NCBI GenBank assembly: GCA_963740205.1
Contig: CAVUDD010000002.1
Span: 248,001-312,000 of the forward strand
Direction of reading: 5' to 3'
Origin: UBA2137 sp963740205
GTDB lineage: Bacteria; Pseudomonadota; Alphaproteobacteria; Micavibrionales; Micavibrionaceae
Length of the DNA stretch: 64,000 nt
Made by a program: the position numbers and the translations under genes. This document shows, in pieces, positions 41,703 to 50,761 of this stretch (positions are counted from its first letter, which is position 1; every line of letters starts with the position of its first letter). Below the pieces are notes generated by a model. It searched no databases and had not been told where the DNA came from. It saw only the letters and a list, made by a program, of their open reading frames with translations.

Positions 41703-43145
41703 ATGGCTAAAGACAAAACGCCAAAAGAAACGAGTGAAGAAAAAAACATCCCCTCCCTTTCCGTTGATTTTGAAAATCAGGTGGTTGAGGAATCTCGTCT
41801 CACAGGACTTCAAGACGAAACAATTTCCGAAATTCGCGAGCGCCTTGAGGAAAATGAAACTTCTGACGTTGAACTTATCTTTGACGAAGAGCTAAGCCCT
41901 GCAGATGCTGCGGACTTCTTCTCAAAAATTAGCCCTGAGGATCGCGACCGTTATCTTGAGGCCTATAGCTCGCTCATTCACCCTGAGACATTTTTGTACT
42001 TTGAAAACTCCTTGCAGAAAAAACTTCTCGAAGTCCTTCCTCCCAAAGCTATTGCCCAGATACTTACTGAATTGGACAGTGATGACGCACTAGACCTACT
42101 CATTCCGCTCGATGGGGAAAAGCAGCAACAAGTTATTAAGCAGCTCTCTGCCAAAACACGTGCAGCAATTCAGGAAGGCCTAAGCTATCCAGAAGAGAGT
42201 GCTGGTCGTTTGATGCAGCGCGAGGTTGTCGCAGTTCCTCAAAACTGGACAGTTGGTAAAACAATTGATTATTTAAGAGCTGCCGCCACAGAACTTCCAA
42301 GTGACTTCTTTGATATCATTGTGATTACACCCACCTATCATGTGGTTGGTGAAATTCCATTGAATAAGCTTGTCCGGTCTGTGCGCAAAGAAAAGCTTCA
42401 AAATCTTATACTTGATACGGTTCACACAATTCCTGCCACAATGGACCAAGAAGATGTCGCGCGTATTTTCCAGCGCGAAAGCCTAGGTTCTGCGCCTGTA
42501 GTCGATGAAGATGATCGCCTAATCGGTGTTATTACCATCGATGATATTATTGATGTTATTCGCGAAGAAGCCGAGGAAGATATTCTGAAACTCGGGGGGG
42601 TTGATCAAGGGGATCTATCTGGTGCAATTCTTGCCACTACTCGCTCGCGGTTTAATTGGCTCATTGTTAATCTGATGACAGCTATTCTTGCCTCAATTGT
42701 TATTTCATTCTTTGATGCCACTATTGAGCAAATTGTCGCCCTAGCGGTTCTCATGCCCATTGTGGCCTCTATGGGTGGTAACGCTGGAACACAAGCTCTG
42801 ACTGTAGCCGTGCGCGCTTTAGCAACGAAAGAGCTATCTTCAACGAACGCTTACCGCGTTATCTGGAAAGAAACCGTTGTAGGTACATTAAATGGTTTCG
42901 CTTTTGCCTTAATTATTTCTGTTGTTACCGCATTATGGTTTCAGAGCATGGGACTTGGCATAGTTATTGGAATTGCAATGGTTGTAAATCTTATCGCTGC
43001 TGGGTTCTTTGGCGCAACCATTCCCATTATGATAAGTCGCGCTGGTGCAGACCCTGCGCTTGCCTCGACTGTTTTTCTAACAACAGTTACTGATGTTGTT
43101 GGCTTCTTTGCCTTCCTTGGTTTAGCCGCCCTCTTTCTTTTATAG
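41703..43145 (+). CDS. mgtE: Magnesium transporter MgtE
   Basis: Mg2+-gated Mg2+ channel. 480 aa: MgtE_N helical domain (about 55-160, LSPADAADFFSKI, LLEVLPPKAIAQILTELDSDDA), two CBS domains (about 165-285; YPEESAGRLMQREVVAVP and VVDEDDRLIGVITIDDIIDVI), the plug helix, and five TM segments with PIVASMGGNAGTQALTVAVRAL, the pore signature. Full length. Followed by a GNAT and PBP1a on the same strand. Confidence 0.96.
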   Translation: MAKDKTPKETSEEKNIPSLSVDFENQVVEESRLTGLQDETISEIRERLEENETSDVELIFDEELSPADAADFFSKISPEDRDRYLEAYSSLIHPETFLYFENSLQKKLLEVLPPKAIAQILTELDSDDALDLLIPLDGEKQQQVIKQLSAKTRAAIQEGLSYPEESAGRLMQREVVAVPQNWTVGKTIDYLRAAATELPSDFFDIIVITPTYHVVGEIPLNKLVRSVRKEKLQNLILDTVHTIPATMDQEDVARIFQRESLGSAPVVDEDDRLIGVITIDDIIDVIREEAEEDILKLGGVDQGDLSGAILATTRSRFNWLIVNLMTAILASIVISFFDATIEQIVALAVLMPIVASMGGNAGTQALTVAVRALATKELSSTNAYRVIWKETVVGTLNGFAFALIISVVTALWFQSMGLGIVIGIAMVVNLIAAGFFGATIPIMISRAGADPALASTVFLTTVTDVVGFFAFLGLAALFLL

Positions 43146-43168
43146 GAAACACGAGCTAGATAAATTTT

Positions 43169-43702
43169 ATGTCCGCATCAAAACTAATACGCCCCGATGT
43201 TTCTTACAAAAAAAGCTATATCGAAGCTGCCTATGAATATATTGAAGACGGGCGCTACGAGAAATCTTTCGTTTTAAATATGGAAGCTGATTTTGAAGGT
43301 TACGTCAAAAAACTGAAAACAGAAAAACATGTGGCTCATCAGAAATATCAAGAATGGGTAGAGCCTGTTCCCGAAACTGTTTTGTGGCTGGTCAAGGATG
43401 ATTTATATATTGGCAGTGTTTGTATTAGACACCGTTTAAACTGGCATTTGGAAAAATGGGGTGGGCACATTCATTACACAATTCGTCCTTCGATGCGCGG
43501 AAAAGGGTTTGGCAAGAAGATATTACGCAAAGCCATTCCCTACGCAGCTCACTTAGGGGTAGAAAAAGCTCTTATTACAATTATCACTAACAACGACGCT
43601 GCCGAACATATATTAAAGTCTTTTGGCGCGACTTATTGGGATACAACCTCAGAGACAGAACGTTTTCCTGCTCGTAAAAGATACTGGCTTGAAACGCAAT
43701 AA
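43169..43702 (+). CDS. GNAT family N-acetyltransferase
   Basis: 177 aa. Motif A is GGHIHYTIRPSMRGKGFGKKIL (acetyl-CoA loop MRGKGFG), followed by ALITIITNNDAAEHILKSFGA, typical of GNAT motif B. The N-terminal half contains the RIGP/RLNW-type substrate loop region CIRHRLNWHLEKWGGHI. Relatives are common next to unrelated genes; substrate unknown. The start lies 23 nt after mgtE, so co-transcription is plausible. Confidence 0.78.
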   Translation: MSASKLIRPDVSYKKSYIEAAYEYIEDGRYEKSFVLNMEADFEGYVKKLKTEKHVAHQKYQEWVEPVPETVLWLVKDDLYIGSVCIRHRLNWHLEKWGGHIHYTIRPSMRGKGFGKKILRKAIPYAAHLGVEKALITIITNNDAAEHILKSFGATYWDTTSETERFPARKRYWLETQ

Positions 43703-43740
43703 TTGATTGCAAGAGAACACTTTATTATTTAAGACACAGC

Positions 43741-45819
43741 ATGGCTAAAAAATCTAAAATTACAGCGTCCAAGAAAAAGACAAAAACTAAGAACAAACAG
43801 AGTCTTTCTGCTTTTCTTCTTAAATGGTTTTTTGTATTTGGGGTATTTTTTACGTTGATAATAGGGTCGGTACTTTTATGGTACGGAAGTGATCTTCCAC
43901 GTATTATGCGTGAGGCGCAATTTGAACGTCGCACTGCCATTACTGTACTTGCCAATGATGGCTCTGTTATTGCACGTTATGGTGATCATAAAGGCCAGAA
44001 TCTCTCACTTGAGGATTTGCCAAAATATCTACCGCAAGCTGTTATAGCCATTGAAGACAAACGCTTTCATTATCACTTTGGTGTTGACCCTCTTGGTATT
44101 CTACGCGCTATGTACGTGAATACTTTTAATAAGGGTGTTGTTCAGGGTGGTTCTACCATTACCCAACAACTGGCCAAGAACCTGTTTTTAACACGCGACC
44201 GTAAGCTTGCACGTAAAATTAAGGAAGCTATGCTTGCTGTGTGGCTTGAAATAAAATTAAGCAAGGACGAGATATTAAGTGCATATCTTAACCGAGTTTA
44301 TTTAGGTGGTGGTGCGTACGGTATTGATGCAGCTTCTCGCGTTTATTACAACAAGCCGGCTTCTGAGCTCACCTTACGCGAATCTGCAACAATAGCTGGA
44401 TTACTAAAAGCTCCCTCTCGCTATTCTCCTTTAAGTAACCCTGAAATCTCAAAAGAGCGCGCAGATTTGGTTCTGACCGCTATGGAAGATCAGGGCTATA
44501 TTACAAAAGAAGAGCTTAAAAAAGTTATGGCAGAGAGTGACATGCCAAAACCAAACCGTAAACCTACACCACAAAATGATGAACGTTTTTTTGCAGATTG
44601 GGTTGTTGAACAGATTGTTGGTTATATAGGTCAACAACGTGAAGACATGGTTGTGGAGACTACACTCGACCCGCAAGTCCAAAAGGCAAGTTCCGATACG
44701 ATAATGGAAATAGTTCGCGCTAATGGTAGCGAGAAAAACTTTTCTCAGGGTGCTGCAATGGTTTTACGTCCTGACGGATCCATAGTTGCAATGGTTGGTG
44801 GTGTCAACTATGGACAGAGTCAGTTCAACAGAGCTACACAGGCACTACGCTCCCCAGGATCTTCTTTTAAGCCCATAGTATACCTAACTGCCCTGCGCCA
44901 AGGCTATGGGATGAATAGTGTCGTCCATGATGCCCCCATCACGCGCGGGAAATATCGTCCTCAAAATTTTGGTGGAAAATATTATGGCGACATTACTCTT
45001 TATGGAGCCCTTACGCTTTCGCTTAACACTGTTGCAGTTAATCTTGCTAAAAATGTAGGGATTAACAATGTTATAGAAACCGCAAGATTGATGGGCGTTA
45101 CAGCTGACTTGATGCCTAATTTAAGTACCGCACTCGGCAGTAACGGTGTTCCTATGATACAGATGGCCAGCGTTTATGCTTCTATTGCCACCAACGGACT
45201 GGCGATTGAACCGTTCGGCATTAAAAAAATAAAAACACTCAAAGGCGATGTCCTTTATGAGCATGATAGTAAACAACCACCTCAAGTTATTCCTGGTTAC
45301 CCAGTTACACAACTTAAGGAAATGATGAATAGCGTTGTACGTCAAGGAACAGGTACAGGTGCAAACCCTGGATTTTACGCAGCGGGTAAGACAGGCACAA
45401 GTCAAGAATATCGTGATGCATGGTTTAATGGATTTACAAATTCATACATAGCGACCGTATGGTTTGGAAACGATAACAACTCTTCTACGAAACAGGTTAC
45501 GGGAGGCAGTTTCCCAGCACGTGCATGGCGTCAAATTATTGTTGCCGCACATAACGACCCCTCGCCTTCCCAATATACAGAAATGATGGGCTCTTCTAAT
45601 TCAGGGGCAGGCGTTTTAAAAAGAATTTTTTCTTTCGGTAGTGATACCGATCAGGAATATGATGAATACGGCAATCCTATTACAGATAGACGCGTGATTA
45701 TTCGTAAAGAGCCAAACGTCCGAGATACGGGCGGAAACATTCCTGGCAAAAATTATCGACCTGCATGGGAAGATGCTCCTGCTGACGATGAGGTTGGTTC
45801 GCACCGATTTAATGATTAA
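43741..45819 (+). CDS. mrcA: Bifunctional penicillin-binding protein 1A (transglycosylase/transpeptidase)
   Basis: Polymerises and cross-links peptidoglycan. 692 aa: Lys-rich cytoplasmic tail, one TM segment (about 31-52), GT51 domain with catalytic IEDKRFHYHFGVD, GGSTITQQLAKNLFLTRDR and KIKEAMLAVWLE, then the transpeptidase domain with SxxK in SPGSSFKPIVY (Ser about 375), SLN motif in TLSLNTVAVN, and KTGTSQEYRDAWF. It lacks the OB insert of the largest PBP1a proteins, so length is at the short end. Its stop overlaps the convergent orphan gene by 4 nt. Confidence 0.93.
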   Translation: MAKKSKITASKKKTKTKNKQSLSAFLLKWFFVFGVFFTLIIGSVLLWYGSDLPRIMREAQFERRTAITVLANDGSVIARYGDHKGQNLSLEDLPKYLPQAVIAIEDKRFHYHFGVDPLGILRAMYVNTFNKGVVQGGSTITQQLAKNLFLTRDRKLARKIKEAMLAVWLEIKLSKDEILSAYLNRVYLGGGAYGIDAASRVYYNKPASELTLRESATIAGLLKAPSRYSPLSNPEISKERADLVLTAMEDQGYITKEELKKVMAESDMPKPNRKPTPQNDERFFADWVVEQIVGYIGQQREDMVVETTLDPQVQKASSDTIMEIVRANGSEKNFSQGAAMVLRPDGSIVAMVGGVNYGQSQFNRATQALRSPGSSFKPIVYLTALRQGYGMNSVVHDAPITRGKYRPQNFGGKYYGDITLYGALTLSLNTVAVNLAKNVGINNVIETARLMGVTADLMPNLSTALGSNGVPMIQMASVYASIATNGLAIEPFGIKKIKTLKGDVLYEHDSKQPPQVIPGYPVTQLKEMMNSVVRQGTGTGANPGFYAAGKTGTSQEYRDAWFNGFTNSYIATVWFGNDNNSSTKQVTGGSFPARAWRQIIVAAHNDPSPSQYTEMMGSSNSGAGVLKRIFSFGSDTDQEYDEYGNPITDRRVIIRKEPNVRDTGGNIPGKNYRPAWEDAPADDEVGSHRFND

Positions 45820-46244
45820 GCGTCTGTAAGTTCTTTTTCTCCAGATAATGCGTATTGGTATTGAAAGGCATTAAATCTTTCTTCGCCAATCTCTGCCCAA
45901 TGTTTATCTAAATCTCTTAGATGATTACTAGCAGATCCAAAATCTTGCTCTGAGCGAACTATGGCACTATCCGCATAATCTAGGTAACTTGCAGGTAGTG
46001 CAAAGCGTGGTGCACGCAATCCTAAATCAACAAGCACTTTGGTGACATGTGCCTCACTATTGGCTGTCATAGTTGCCACAAATTGAATAGCAGAGAGAAT
46101 TTTAATTTCTGCGCGACTGTGCGGAATAATGCGGAGGTGACGCATAAAGCGCGTGTAGATGTCCATCTCCATTTGCTGGCTCATTTCTTCCGGAGGGAGT
46201 GGATAGACTATCCTGTCGTGAGTATGATTGTCGTTAGCTTTCAT
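45816..46244 (-). CDS. Conserved-looking hypothetical protein, 142 aa
   Basis: No family recognised. I choose the ATG at 46244 because AAAAAGGAG lies just upstream; the ORF extends to 46283. Sequence is soluble, mainly helical, beginning MKANDNHTHDRIVYPLPPEE, with the central SRAEIKILSAIQFVATMTAN and no TM segment or signal peptide. The good ribosome site and normal composition argue it is a real gene. It sits between convergent PBP1a and rnhA, with two DnaA-box-like sequences 130 bp upstream. Confidence 0.6.
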   Translation of the reverse strand: MKANDNHTHDRIVYPLPPEEMSQQMEMDIYTRFMRHLRIIPHSRAEIKILSAIQFVATMTANSEAHVTKVLVDLGLRAPRFALPASYLDYADSAIVRSEQDFGSASNHLRDLDKHWAEIGEERFNAFQYQYALSGEKELTDA

Positions 46245-46373
46245 GGTACTACTCCTTTTTCTGTAAACCGAAATTGTTTTCATAGGTTTTTTCGGGTCTA
46301 TCTACAGGATTCCCCTGAGACAGTTAACAGACGATTAACAAAGCAAAAAGTGCCATGAAAACGTACATTTGCT

Positions 46374-46390
46374 TGTGGATATGTGGATAA
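46374..46390. promoter_or_regulatory. Tandem DnaA-box-like sites
   Basis: Two head-to-tail copies of TGTGGATA (46374-46381, 46382-46389). The second, with the next A, reads TGTGGATAA, the exact complement of the consensus DnaA box TTATCCACA; the first differs at the last base. Located between the orphan gene and rnhA. Binding is inferred only. Confidence 0.45.
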
Positions 46391-46421
46391 GTTCAGTCTT
46401 TAAGCTATAACTACGTAGCTT

Positions 46422-46865
46422 TTAGAGACCATCAGGAGAATCGATTCCCCGCCGTGCCAGCTCGTCGGCGCGCTCGTTTTCAGGATGTCCTGCATGTCCC
46501 TTAATCCAGTGAAATTGAACATTTGTATTTGCAAGTATGGCATCCAATTGTTCCCAGAGATCGCGATTTTTTACAGGTTTTTTGCCTGCCGTTTTCCAAC
46601 CTTTAGCTTTCCAACCTTCAAGCCATTCATGCACACCTTTTTGAACATAGGTGCTATCTGTATACAAATCGATTGGAATATCTTTCTTTACTATTTGCAG
46701 CGCCTTGATTGTTGCAAGCAACTCCATGCGATTGTTAGTCGTATCAGGTTCACCACCATAAAGTTCTTTCTCATGGTCTTTCCAGATCATTAAAGCGCCC
46801 CACCCGCCTGGACCTGGATTACCACTACAGGCACCATCGGTATATATCTTTATAGTTTCGCTCAT
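46422..46865 (-). CDS. rnhA: Ribonuclease HI
   Basis: Degrades RNA in RNA-DNA hybrids. 147 aa. Active-site acids D10 (IYTDGACSGNPGPGGW), E48 (NRMELLA), D70 (LYTDSTYV) and the C-terminal Asp (NERADELARRG) are present; the basic protrusion (WLEGWKAKGWKTAGKKPVKN) is kept. Its start overlaps ispH by 4 nt. In many alphaproteobacteria thrB lies between ispH and rnhA; here it is absent. Confidence 0.96.
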   Translation of the reverse strand: MSETIKIYTDGACSGNPGPGGWGALMIWKDHEKELYGGEPDTTNNRMELLATIKALQIVKKDIPIDLYTDSTYVQKGVHEWLEGWKAKGWKTAGKKPVKNRDLWEQLDAILANTNVQFHWIKGHAGHPENERADELARRGIDSPDGL

Positions 46866-47830
46866 GCTCTTTTGCCTTCTGAATGCCTCAAAACAAGGGG
46901 GATATTGAAAACCACTTTTTCGTCAGTATGAACAATCTCTTCAACTGTCACATCAAAAAAGGATTTTAACCTTGCAACAACGCCCTGAATAAGAATATCT
47001 GGCGCAGAAGCCCCCGCTGTAAGCCCCAAAACCTTAACATCTTTAAACCAAGCCTTATTAAGATCATTGGCATCATTAATTAGAACGGATTTTGGGCAAC
47101 CATACGATTTTGCAACTTCAACCAATCTGTTGGAATTAGAAGAATTTGGTGCACCGATTACCATTACACCATCACAATTTCCAGCTATGTGTTTTACCGC
47201 CTCCTGCCTGTTGGTGGTGGCATAACAAATATCTTCTTTGTGCGGTATCGCAATATCTGGATATTTGGCTTTTAAGGCTTCTATGACTTCTGCTGTGTCA
47301 TCTATCGAGAGCGTAGTTTGTGTACAGTAAGCAAGGTTTTCTGTTTTGGAAAGCTCAAGTCTTTGGACATCTTCTACTGTTTCGACTAACACAACAGCGC
47401 CCTCAGGTAATTGACCCATTGTACCAATTACCTCTGGGTGTCCTTTGTGGCCTATCAGGATAATTTTGCGCCCCTGCTTATGATGACGCTCGGCCTCACG
47501 ATGCACCTTACTTACAAGCGGGCACGTTGCATCGATATAAAACATCTCGCGCTTTTCTGCTTCGTTAGGAACCGATTTAGGCACACCATGCGCAGAGAAT
47601 ATAACGGGTTGTCCATCGTCAGGAATCTCATCAAGGGTTTCCACAAAGATAGCACCTTTGCTCTTTAAGGTTTCAACGACAAAGGCATTATGAACAATCT
47701 CATGCCGTACGTAGACAGGCGCTCCATATTTCTCAAGGGATTTCTCGACAATTTGTATAGCTCTATCAACACCGGCACAAAAACCTCTGGGGGCAGCCAA
47801 TAATAATTTGAGTTTTTGTTTACTCATCAT
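46862..47830 (-). CDS. ispH: 4-hydroxy-3-methylbut-2-enyl diphosphate reductase IspH
   Basis: Last step of the MEP isoprenoid pathway; [4Fe-4S] enzyme yielding IPP and DMAPP. Cluster cysteines sit in APRGFCAGVDRAI, DATCPLVSKVH and the later region around GNCDGVMVIGAPNSSNSNRL; the substrate-binding SxN motif is in the latter. Full length, about 322 aa. Start is ambiguous among ATGs at 47836, 47830 and 47827, which overlap the end of the phosphoesterase gene; 47830 has the best spacing to GAAAG. dxs and ispA of the same pathway lie 2-5 kb to the right. Confidence 0.95.
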   Translation of the reverse strand: MMSKQKLKLLLAAPRGFCAGVDRAIQIVEKSLEKYGAPVYVRHEIVHNAFVVETLKSKGAIFVETLDEIPDDGQPVIFSAHGVPKSVPNEAEKREMFYIDATCPLVSKVHREAERHHKQGRKIILIGHKGHPEVIGTMGQLPEGAVVLVETVEDVQRLELSKTENLAYCTQTTLSIDDTAEVIEALKAKYPDIAIPHKEDICYATTNRQEAVKHIAGNCDGVMVIGAPNSSNSNRLVEVAKSYGCPKSVLINDANDLNKAWFKDVKVLGLTAGASAPDILIQGVVARLKSFFDVTVEEIVHTDEKVVFNIPLVLRHSEGKRA

Positions 47831-48593
47831 CTTCATCTTTCATTACTTGAAGAACACCTACCGTTTCGCCTTCAAGAATAACTGCACTTAATATGCCTGA
47901 TTCATAATAACCTGTATCAATGCCAATTCTGTTTTGCAAAATCTCTGGCTCAAAAGAGATACTGTGTCCGTGGACGACCCTATATTCATGCACTCCTTCA
48001 TACTTAAGAAATGGATCCCTGATGCACATTAAATCCCTATCCTTTTGTTGAGATAACGGAATTTTTGGAGAAACTCCAGCATGCACTAGCAAATAATCAC
48101 CACTCACATAATACATATCCAGATTTTTACAAAATTCCCTATGATGATGAGGAAGTTTTTCATTTAACTCTGAGGACAATCTCTCCATTTCACTCGGAAG
48201 AATGATTTTGTTATTTACCTCTACACCATAGCTCTGCAGTGTTTGTATTCCACCGTAACGAAGCCAATTGTGCCCACACACAAGCGGTTCTTTAAGAAAG
48301 TCCAACATAGTTTGCTCATGGTTACCGCGCAAAAATATACGTGTTATTGCGTCATCTGCGTTTTTCATCCCTGATAAGCGTTCAATTATCTTGGCGCTAT
48401 CGGGACCACGATCTATATAGTCTCCAAGGTAGACAATCGTTACATTTGTATGTGGATTTTTATGAATGTGTTCATCAATGGCAAAATGCATCTTCGCTAA
48501 AGCGTCATAATATCCATGAATATCGCCAATAGCATAAATCCTTGTATTGTCGGGTAAAGTATAGTTCTTTTGGTGGGAAGCAGAGATATCCAT
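47820..48593 (-). CDS. Calcineurin-type metallophosphoesterase (PrpA/ApaH-like)
   Basis: About 257 aa from the ATG at 48593, placing GDIHG at 23-27, GDYIDRGP at 57-64 and GNHE at 90-93, the intact PPP-family metal motifs; later LLVHAGVSP and RVVHGHS complete the set. Acts on phosphoproteins or dinucleotides; the substrate is not predictable. The ORF runs 60 codons further upstream, but that part is the antisense of the divergent HDAC gene and lies outside the family domain. Overlaps ispH at its 3' end. Its start codon shares the palindrome CATG with the HDAC start. Confidence 0.82.
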   Translation of the reverse strand: MDISASHQKNYTLPDNTRIYAIGDIHGYYDALAKMHFAIDEHIHKNPHTNVTIVYLGDYIDRGPDSAKIIERLSGMKNADDAITRIFLRGNHEQTMLDFLKEPLVCGHNWLRYGGIQTLQSYGVEVNNKIILPSEMERLSSELNEKLPHHHREFCKNLDMYYVSGDYLLVHAGVSPKIPLSQQKDRDLMCIRDPFLKYEGVHEYRVVHGHSISFEPEILQNRIGIDTGYYESGILSAVILEGETVGVLQVMKDEDDE

Positions 48594-49491
48594 GGTCAAC
48601 AGAATATACACACACCCTTTATTTTTCCAACATGAAATGGAACAAGGACATCCAGAATCACCAGAAAGACTGCGTGTTTTACAAAATTTGTTCAAAAATA
48701 CGACTGAATACAATTCTCTCCTTATCTCATCGTCTTCTGAGTTTGACGAAAAGATACTCTTAAAAGCACACACATCAAACTATCTCGCACTATTGGAAGA
48801 GTCTGTACCTGATGCAGGATTAATGTTTCTGGATGGAGATACCTCAATAAACAAACATTCCTTAAATGCCGCAAAACTAGTCGTCTCCGCTGCAATTGAT
48901 GCTATTAATTCAGACGCTCAACACTGCTTTATTGCTGGAAGGCCCCCTGGTCACCATGCTGAGCCGCACAAGGCCATGGGCTTCTGCCTTTTAAATACCG
49001 TCTACATCGCAGCCCAATGTGCAAAGGCAAAGGGGTTACAACGCATTGCAATTCTAGATTTTGATGTTCATCACGGTAATGGCACGGATGCTATGATGCG
49101 TAAAAATACTGATGATGCATTTTTGTTTATTTCCACGCATGAATGGCCACTATATCCGGGAACTGGAGCAGCAGAGACTTCCATAGAAAATCGTATTCTC
49201 AATATTCCATTACCTTCCAACTCTGGCTCTAGCGAGATGAGACACGTCTATCAGAATAGAGTATTTCCTGCCTTGCAAGAGTATGACCCCGAAATTGTTA
49301 TCATTTCAGCAGGTTTTGATGCACATAGCGATGATCCTCTTGCTTCTTTGCATTGGAGCGAAGATGACTATTTATGGTTGGGAGAACAGCTTTCAAAATA
49401 TAAAACAGTTTCAAATCTGGAGGGTGGGTACAATCTCGATATTCTTCCATCTTGTGTAAATGCCTATTTAAAAGGGCTATTTAAGAATTGA
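48592..49491 (+). CDS. Histone deacetylase-family (AcuC/acetylpolyamine amidohydrolase-like) protein
   Basis: 299 aa Zn-dependent deacetylase fold. Conserved blocks: IYTHPLFFQHEMEQGHPESP at the start, active-site His pair GRPPGHHAEPHKAMGFCLLN (H121, H122), zinc ligands DFDVHHGNGT (D158, H160) and the third Asp in ISAGFDAHSDDPL, then EGGYNLDILP. Bacterial members remove acetyl groups from polyamines, acetoin-related proteins or lysines; the target is unknown. The ATG at 48592 is needed for the first conserved block. Followed by xseB-ispA-dxs, a common alphaproteobacterial order. Confidence 0.87.
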   Translation: MVNRIYTHPLFFQHEMEQGHPESPERLRVLQNLFKNTTEYNSLLISSSSEFDEKILLKAHTSNYLALLEESVPDAGLMFLDGDTSINKHSLNAAKLVVSAAIDAINSDAQHCFIAGRPPGHHAEPHKAMGFCLLNTVYIAAQCAKAKGLQRIAILDFDVHHGNGTDAMMRKNTDDAFLFISTHEWPLYPGTGAAETSIENRILNIPLPSNSGSSEMRHVYQNRVFPALQEYDPEIVIISAGFDAHSDDPLASLHWSEDDYLWLGEQLSKYKTVSNLEGGYNLDILPSCVNAYLKGLFKN

Positions 49492-49549
49492 GTCTTGAGA
49501 AAATTGTACTTTCGACATACACTCTTGCAGATTTTTAAGGAAGAATATT

Positions 49550-49792
49550 ATGTCTGAGACGCAAAAACTGGATGCGATGTCATTTGAACAAGCCCTTACG
49601 GAGCTTGAGAATATTGTCAAATCTCTTAAATCTGGCGATATACAACTTGAAGATTCAATTAAAGCTTATGAGCGTGGAGCTGCCTTAAAAACGCATTGTG
49701 AGAGCAAATTGAAAGCTGCGCAGTTAAAAATTGAAAAGATTAGTGTAACGCCAGATGGCAAGGTTGAAACACAACCATTTGACACCGAATAA
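49550..49792 (+). CDS. xseB: Exodeoxyribonuclease VII small subunit
   Basis: 80 aa. Typical MSFEQALTELENIVKSLKSG and LEDSIKAYERGAALKTHCESKL two-helix pattern; residues after 70 form the usual acidic tail. Partners XseA in single-strand DNA exonuclease VII. Located 40 nt before ispA, the common xseB-ispA-dxs order. Confidence 0.95.
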   Translation: MSETQKLDAMSFEQALTELENIVKSLKSGDIQLEDSIKAYERGAALKTHCESKLKAAQLKIEKISVTPDGKVETQPFDTE

Positions 49793-49832
49793 AACTTAAA
49801 ACGATAAAAATAATAATAAGGACACTGTAAAA

Positions 49833-50744
49833 ATGGCCCCTTCCCTACGTGACGCTAGTCCCGAACTCCAGAAATTAATGGACAGCACTTCTGAGGCTGT
49901 CAATAAGACCATCAAACATATCTTGCCAGTCACAGATTTGCCCGAGGCGCCTTTATTTGAGGCCATACGTTATGGAACTCTTAATGGTGGTAAACGCCTT
50001 CGTCCTTTCATGGTTGTTCAATCCGCAAAATTATTTGGTGTTGATGAAATGCGCGCCCGCCGAGTTGGTGCTGCGCTTGAATTTGTTCACTGTTATTCTC
50101 TTATGCATGATGACTTACCCGCTATGGATAACTCAAGTACTCGTCGTGGCAAACCTTCAACTCACATTGAGTTTGACGAGGCCACAGCTATTTTAGCTGG
50201 CGATGCTCTTCTTACACTCGCCTTTGAGGTGTTGAGCACTCCTGAGACACATGAAGATCCGCGTGTCCGTATTGAGCTTGTCAACATGTTGGCCGTTGCG
50301 TCTGGTGGCCACGGCATGGTTGGCGGACAAATGCTGGATTTAATTGGTGAAGGCGAAGAATTCGACCTTGGTACAATCTCACGTATGCAACGTATGAAAA
50401 CAGGTAAGTTGATGGCGTTTGCTTGCGAGGCTGGAGCAGTACTTGGAAAGGCTAGTGAGCCTCAGAGAAAAGCATTACGTAACTTTGCCTATGACCTTGG
50501 GCTTGCATTTCAGGTTACTGATGATGTTCTTGACGTTGAATCTGACCCTTCTGTTCTCGGTAAACCTGCTAATCAAGATGAAGCAGCGGGAAAGGCTACA
50601 TTCGTATCTACTATGGGTAAAGACCAAGCTAAACAACGCGCCGAGATGCTGATTAATCAGGCTGTTCGTCACCTACATGTATTTGATAAGCGCGCAGACA
50701 ATCTTCGTGAACTTGCCTATTACGTCCTTGAACGCAGAGCATAG
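49833..50744 (+). CDS. ispA: Polyprenyl (farnesyl/geranyl) diphosphate synthase IspA
   Basis: Condenses IPP with DMAPP/GPP to FPP for quinones and undecaprenyl phosphate. 303 aa. First Asp-rich motif HDDLPAMD with SLMHDDLPAMDNSSTRRGKP, GGKRLRPF near 50-57, and second Asp-rich motif FQVTDDVLDVE followed by LGKPANQDEAAGKATFVS, the Lys-rich IspA-type end. FPP as product is the family expectation. Same strand as xseB and dxs with short gaps (40 and 17 nt). Confidence 0.93.
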   Translation: MAPSLRDASPELQKLMDSTSEAVNKTIKHILPVTDLPEAPLFEAIRYGTLNGGKRLRPFMVVQSAKLFGVDEMRARRVGAALEFVHCYSLMHDDLPAMDNSSTRRGKPSTHIEFDEATAILAGDALLTLAFEVLSTPETHEDPRVRIELVNMLAVASGGHGMVGGQMLDLIGEGEEFDLGTISRMQRMKTGKLMAFACEAGAVLGKASEPQRKALRNFAYDLGLAFQVTDDVLDVESDPSVLGKPANQDEAAGKATFVSTMGKDQAKQRAEMLINQAVRHLHVFDKRADNLRELAYYVLERRA

Positions 50745-50761
50745 AGGGATAAATTACTCCT

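Noticed and set aside
46047..46358. 103-aa plus-strand ORF opposite the small orphan
   Set aside because: The minus-strand gene has a strong ribosome site; this ORF is Cys/His-rich antisense without start signals.
46245..46421. Gap with DnaA boxes as oriC
   Set aside because: Only two boxes and no clear unwinding element cluster or typical oriC neighbours such as hemE or dnaA.
48594..48773. 60-residue N-terminal extension of the phosphoesterase
   Set aside because: It is the exact antisense of the HDAC-like 5' coding region and lies before the conserved domain.
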